Below, in pieces: positions 59,949 to 64,000 of a stretch of DNA of 64,000 bases (within the stretch, counting starts at the first letter, position 1; each line of letters begins with the position of its first letter). Under the pieces are notes generated by a model. That model ran no database searches. It was not told where the DNA came from and saw nothing but the letters and a program-made list of their open reading frames with translations. This DNA is from Bacteroidales bacterium. GTDB taxonomy: Bacteria; Bacteroidota; Bacteroidia; Bacteroidales; UBA932. A program made the position numbers and the translations under genes. The DNA lies in the NCBI GenBank assembly GCA_020026275.1, contig JAHHQQ010000008.1, positions 13,308 through 77,307 on the forward strand. The letters are read 5' to 3'.

Positions 59949-62123
59949 ATGGCTACTTTCAGACAAAGAGCATTGAATGAGGCGTCAACTCATACGACAG
60001 ACCGTTATTTCGTGGAGGATAAACCAGTTTCGTCCTATTTTGCTCAAAATGTCTTTGATATGGACAAAATGCGGAGATATATGTCTCCAATCGCATTTGA
60101 GGCAATTGGGCATGCCATCAAATATGGCAAGAAGATTGAAAGGACAGCGGCAAATGAGATTGCCACGTCCATGAAGAATTGGGCTATCGAGATGGGGGCC
60201 ACCCATTATACTCATCTTTTCCAGCCACTTACTGGAACAACGGCAGAAAAACACGAAGCTTTCATTTCTGTCAAGGATGGAAAACCTTTTGAGAAATTCA
60301 GTGGTTCCGCTCTTGTCCAGCAGGAACCGGATGCTTCCAGTTTCCCGAACGGAGGTCTGAGAAACACTTTTGAGGCCAGAGGCTATTCCGCATGGGATCC
60401 GACCTCCCCAGTATTCATTCTGGACGGGACACTTTGTATTCCTTCCGTGTTCGTCTCCTATACCGGAGAGGCCTTGGACATGAAGGTTCCGAACCTCCGC
60501 TCCATGCAGGCACTCAATCAGGCCGCCACTGCTGTAGCCAATCTCTTTGACAAGACCGTCAAGTCCGTTTCCGTGAATATCGGACTGGAACAAGAATATT
60601 TCCTCGTAGATGAGTCCTTATATAATGCAAGGCCCGACCTGAAGCTGTGCCAGCGCACCGTGATCGGTCACACCTCCGCCAAGGACCAACAGTTGTCCGA
60701 CCACTATTTTGGAGCAATCCCTTCCCGAGTGGAAGCTTTCATGAAGGATTTCGAAACAGAAGCCTACAAATTGGGAATCGAGCTGGAAACCCGCCACAAT
60801 GAGGTGGCACCGAATCAGTTCGAGACTGTTCCGGTCTTCTCCAGTGCCACCAAGGCAATTGACCAGAACATGTTGCTGATGATTGTGATGCAGAAAGTGG
60901 CGGAGAAACATCACCTGAAAGTCATTTTCCATGAAAAACCGTTTGACGGCATCAATGGGAGTGGAAAACATTGCAACTGGTCCATGCAGACCAATACCAA
61001 TGTCAATCTGCTTTCTCCAGGAAAGACTCCTAACAAGAATTTGCAGTTTTTGTCATTCTATGCGGCTGTCGTCAAAGGTGTATACGACCATAACCTTCTG
61101 CTGATGGCATCTGTCTGCACATTGAACAACTCCTACCGTCTGGGCGGAGGAGAAGCTCCTCCATCTGTGATTTCAATCTTTTCCGGATCTACTTTGATGA
61201 AGATATTTGATTCTATCATCAATATGGAAGATTTGCAAGATGAGGAAGCTCGTGCAGAATCTATCAAGATTGTGAACTCTATTCCGGAAATCTTCCCGGA
61301 CAACACCGATCGCAACCGGACCTCGCCATTTGCATTTACCGGCAATCGGTTTGAATGGAGAGCTTTGGGTGCATCCATGAATGCAGCTGCGACCACTTTT
61401 ATCCTGAACTCCATCGTGGCAGAGAGCCTGAACAAGTTCAAGGCCGAGGTGGATGCGCTGGAAGAGAAGGGAGAACCTCGTCAGAAGGCCATCCTCGCCA
61501 CTATCCGCAAATTCCTTTCCGAGTCCAGAAATGTGATGTTCGAAGGAAACGGTTACAGTAAGGAATGGCATGAAGAAGCCAGAAGAAGAGGTCTTGAGGC
61601 CATCGAGAATGTGCCGGATGCCTACTCCGTCTATATCCGCAAGGACAGTGTGGACATGTTCACCTCCCTGGGAGTCCTTTCCTACGAAGAGGCGCTTGCC
61701 CGTACCGAAGTCCTCAATGAGACCTATGTCAAGAAGCTCCAGATTGAGGCTCGTGTGATCGGAGACATCTGTCTGAACCACGTGATTCCGGCTGCAGTCA
61801 GCTACCGCAACGAACTGCTCAAGGGAATCCAGTCCAGCAAGGACGTCTACGGAGACGAGTACAAGCAGTTGTGCAAATATGATCTGGACACCTGTACCAA
61901 GGTTTGTAAATTCATCAATGCGCTTTCCGCTGACGTGGAGACGCTCGTCGAAGCCAGAAAGAAAGCCAACAAGGTACAGGATATGGCCCAGAGGGCAAAA
62001 CTCTACTCTACAGAGGTCAAGGACATGATGGACAAGATCCGTTACAGCGCCGACCATCTGGAAATGCTGATCGATGATGAGGTATGGCCTTTGCCGAAAT
62101 ATAGGGAATTGTTGTTCTTTTAA
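59949..62123 (+). CDS. glnN: Glutamine synthetase, type III
   Basis: ATP-dependent ammonium assimilation. 724 aa, the long GSIII class typical of Bacteroidales. Family landmarks: FQPLTGTTAEKHEAF, GLEQEYFLVD, ETRHNEVAPNQFE, GSGKHCNWSMQTNTN split as GSGKHCNW and NTNVNLL, RLGGGEAPPSVIS and NRTSPFAFTGNRFEWRA split accordingly. The C-terminal 150 residues are helical and specific to the class. Confidence 0.96.
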   Translation: MATFRQRALNEASTHTTDRYFVEDKPVSSYFAQNVFDMDKMRRYMSPIAFEAIGHAIKYGKKIERTAANEIATSMKNWAIEMGATHYTHLFQPLTGTTAEKHEAFISVKDGKPFEKFSGSALVQQEPDASSFPNGGLRNTFEARGYSAWDPTSPVFILDGTLCIPSVFVSYTGEALDMKVPNLRSMQALNQAATAVANLFDKTVKSVSVNIGLEQEYFLVDESLYNARPDLKLCQRTVIGHTSAKDQQLSDHYFGAIPSRVEAFMKDFETEAYKLGIELETRHNEVAPNQFETVPVFSSATKAIDQNMLLMIVMQKVAEKHHLKVIFHEKPFDGINGSGKHCNWSMQTNTNVNLLSPGKTPNKNLQFLSFYAAVVKGVYDHNLLLMASVCTLNNSYRLGGGEAPPSVISIFSGSTLMKIFDSIINMEDLQDEEARAESIKIVNSIPEIFPDNTDRNRTSPFAFTGNRFEWRALGASMNAAATTFILNSIVAESLNKFKAEVDALEEKGEPRQKAILATIRKFLSESRNVMFEGNGYSKEWHEEARRRGLEAIENVPDAYSVYIRKDSVDMFTSLGVLSYEEALARTEVLNETYVKKLQIEARVIGDICLNHVIPAAVSYRNELLKGIQSSKDVYGDEYKQLCKYDLDTCTKVCKFINALSADVETLVEARKKANKVQDMAQRAKLYSTEVKDMMDKIRYSADHLEMLIDDEVWPLPKYRELLFF

Positions 62124-62135
62124 TTGAAATACAGA

Positions 62136-63374
62136 ATGAAAAAGTTATCGCTAGTATGTCTGGTCGCTGGGGCTATGATGGTGTCGTCTTGTTTACAAAA
62201 TGGAGACGGACATGATTCGTACATACCCTATGTTGGTACGGTACTCAGTGATACCAGCAGTACCGGTTATCATGTCCTTCAGGCACAGGAAGCTTGGGAC
62301 AAGTACAAGGCCATCACCATCACCGGTGATCCGACCGAAATACTTCCCATCATCAATGAGATGCTGGTCGCCGACCATTTCAACAATATAGATGGACGTC
62401 ACGTTCCGGACGGGCTTCCTGATTTCTCTGGAGAGATGATTGAAGCGCTTCTGGATGAGACCAATGCCTCTTACGAAGGGTATATCGCCAGAGACAACAG
62501 CCGTTTCCTCCGGGAAATAGAAGTCCGCAACTTCCTTTCTGCTTTGGATACGAATTATCTTTACAGTCCGTATGACCGCAGCCAGAAAGAAAAGAGGGCA
62601 GGATCCAAGATGGTTATTTTCGGTTCTGCAAGTTCCTATCTGTATGGTCTGCATGATGTGGATACGCTCTGTGCCATGGCCCAGTTGGAGATGCCTTTAT
62701 TCTCCAGTGTCGGTTGCATGTTTGACCAGGTGGAGAAAAAAGTGCCGGAAGCTCAGAATCTTTGCATTTGGACGACCGTAGACAAAGTGGAGAACGACCT
62801 CTATCCCCAGTCTTATGAAAAGTACAAGCAGGAAAAGGGAATCGTAGGAGGAAAGAATCTGCATGTTTTCCATCCAGATATCTATGTTCCAGTCGAGACC
62901 AGGTTCCTGGACATTCTGGACATGTACATTTCTTCAGAAATGGATGAAAAGATTCCGGTCATGATTGTGGACGATCCGGAAGTGGACATCCTGACGCTCG
63001 AGAAATTTGTGGCATCTGTCCGGTCCAGTACAGATGAGTCCCAGCTGGCGTACAAGAATATTCTGGCCGAGGACTTTGAACTGGTTGTTCCGGCACGGGC
63101 GATCGCAGAAACGGCATATAGATATTTGAGGAAACAGAATGGATTCACCCACAAGATTGCCTACCCTGAATTTGGTGGATATATCACATTGCCAGTCAAT
63201 GACTTGTCCGTTGTCAATTATAGGGATGAAGGAGGTTATACGGATGAGTTCAAGTATTTCAGGGCAGATGGGGAGGCCGAAGATACATGGTTCGTCATTG
63301 CCATGAGGAAAAGATATGTTTCCGATGAAATGAAGAGCAAGATAGAAAGGTTGGCGCCAAAGATAGAAATTTGA
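62136..63374 (+). CDS. Hypothetical lipoprotein
   Basis: 412 aa from ATG 62136 (MKKLSLVCLV); the open frame from 62124 begins with TTG directly after the glnN stop. Lipobox VSSC (Cys near 19). After it comes a region with no domain I recognise, with many acidic residues and repeated ILD/DILDM motifs; no catalytic motif stands out. It sits between glnN and the RNase D-like gene and may be read through from glnN. Function unknown. Confidence 0.7.
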   Translation: MKKLSLVCLVAGAMMVSSCLQNGDGHDSYIPYVGTVLSDTSSTGYHVLQAQEAWDKYKAITITGDPTEILPIINEMLVADHFNNIDGRHVPDGLPDFSGEMIEALLDETNASYEGYIARDNSRFLREIEVRNFLSALDTNYLYSPYDRSQKEKRAGSKMVIFGSASSYLYGLHDVDTLCAMAQLEMPLFSSVGCMFDQVEKKVPEAQNLCIWTTVDKVENDLYPQSYEKYKQEKGIVGGKNLHVFHPDIYVPVETRFLDILDMYISSEMDEKIPVMIVDDPEVDILTLEKFVASVRSSTDESQLAYKNILAEDFELVVPARAIAETAYRYLRKQNGFTHKIAYPEFGGYITLPVNDLSVVNYRDEGGYTDEFKYFRADGEAEDTWFVIAMRKRYVSDEMKSKIERLAPKIEI

Positions 63375-63375
63375 T

Positions 63376-64000
63376 ATGTATATAAGTAATATAACGCCGG
63401 AGGAACTGGATAAGTTGAAATTGGGCACTTTCCCAGGAAAAATCTATGTGATTGATCAGTTGGGAAAGGCATTTGATGAGGCGATCAGATATTTGCGCCA
63501 CAAGACCATCATCGGATTTGATACCGAGTCCAGGCCTTGTTTTTCTGCTGGACAGCCCCATTACGGAGTCTCTCTGCTGCAGTTGTCCGGATCTGAAAAG
63601 GCTTTCCTGTTCAGGGTCAAGGCCATCGGAATGCACAAGAAGCTCTGCAAACTTCTCGCAGACGAGAACATCATCAAGGTCGGAGCGGCTGTCAATGACG
63701 ATATCCGTGGCTTGCAGAGATTGGGCGATTTCAAACCTGCCGCATTTGTCGATTTGCAGAAGATGGTGGGGGAATATGGAATCCGCGACAAGAGCGTCAA
63801 GAAGATGACTGCCATCATTCTGGGAATGAAGATTTCCAAAGCACAGCAGTTGTCCAATTGGGAGGCCGAAACCTTGTCAGATGCCCAGCAGGCCTACGCC
63901 GCAACGGATGCCTGGGTATGCCGGGAAATGTACAAGAAACTGCTCCGGAGCCCGAAATGTCCGCTGGTGGTAGAAGAGAAGAAGGAAGCCGCTGTGGAGG
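63376..64000 (+). CDS. 3'-5' exonuclease domain protein, RNase D-like (3' end outside window)
   Basis: 208 codons visible, still open at the window edge. DEDDy exonuclease motifs: GFDTESRP (Asp-Glu), AAVNDDIRGL (Asp) and YAATDAWVCREMY (Tyr-Asp). Such domains degrade or trim RNA or DNA 3' ends. A Lys/Glu-rich stretch begins at the end of the visible part, suggesting a linker or tail. It begins 1 base after the lipoprotein stop. Confidence 0.85.
   Translation, partial: MYISNITPEELDKLKLGTFPGKIYVIDQLGKAFDEAIRYLRHKTIIGFDTESRPCFSAGQPHYGVSLLQLSGSEKAFLFRVKAIGMHKKLCKLLADENIIKVGAAVNDDIRGLQRLGDFKPAAFVDLQKMVGEYGIRDKSVKKMTAIILGMKISKAQQLSNWEAETLSDAQQAYAATDAWVCREMYKKLLRSPKCPLVVEEKKEAAVE

Overview
The window is chromosomal DNA from a member of the Bacteroidales (phylum Bacteroidota). 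The evidence is many promoters of the Bacteroidota type (-7 box TAnnTTTG), lineage-typical families (GSCFA, DUF4250, DUF3276/PUR, DUF5606, long NusB, type III glutamine synthetase), S-type sulfatases next to GH20 hexosaminidases, and exported proteins with Gln right after the signal peptide. I cannot name the genus. No tRNA, 5S/16S/23S rRNA, phage, insertion sequence or CRISPR array was seen.

Layout. 1-7.8 kb: a four-gene operon, sulfatase-GH20-sulfatase-GH20, for sulfated host-type glycans; the first gene is cut by the window edge. 7.9-15 kb: a short AraC-type regulator, a surface 5'-nucleotidase, a GSCFA protein, DsbD and RNase Y. 15.0-15.9 kb: a probable 6S RNA downstream of zapA and a ZapB-like coiled-coil gene. 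16-21.8 kb: NAD synthetase, purine nucleoside phosphorylase, an MTA/SAH-deaminase-type amidohydrolase and an aldehyde dehydrogenase. 21.8-27.9 kb: a PUR-domain protein, then a housekeeping operon nusB-yajC-ybbR-coaE-DUF5606-rimO-lipoprotein. 28.4-32.5 kb: glpABC. 32.7-36 kb: queD, RNase P RNA, pyrG and a glutaminyl cyclotransferase. 36-38.5 kb: a TPP riboswitch controlling a TonB-dependent receptor. 38.6-43.6 kb: an SDR, a DUF4250 protein, a small barrel protein, a candidate small RNA, trmD and a DUF349 protein. 43.6-51.9 kb: yidC, a YggS-type PLP protein, lemA with a DUF2207 partner, lpxB, surE and gapA. 52-55 kb: three adjacent genes for a steroid 5-alpha-reductase, an old-yellow-enzyme-type reductase and an SDR. 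55-64 kb: serine dehydratase, rubrerythrin, pssA, an exported C1 peptidase, a small hydrolase, GSIII, a lipoprotein and a truncated RNase D-like gene.

The most notable system is the three-gene cluster at 52116-54965. It has the gene content expected for stereo-divergent reduction of delta-4-3-ketosteroids or 3-oxo bile acids (5-alpha reductase, 5-beta-type ene-reductase, hydroxysteroid dehydrogenase), like clusters reported for isoallolithocholate formation in gut Bacteroidales. Other points of interest are a TPP riboswitch whose strong terminator hairpin overlaps the start of the receptor gene, a short dispersed repeat present four times, an unassigned structured RNA gene with its own promoter and terminator, and a glutaminyl cyclase encoded alongside several of its likely substrates.

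Several starts are moved downstream of the longest open frame because a promoter, signal peptide or family N-terminus requires it (nadE, the deaminase, the aldehyde dehydrogenase, coaE, glpA, queD, pyrG, the DUF4250 gene, the C1 peptidase and others). All assignments come from reading the sequence and from family knowledge; no search was run.
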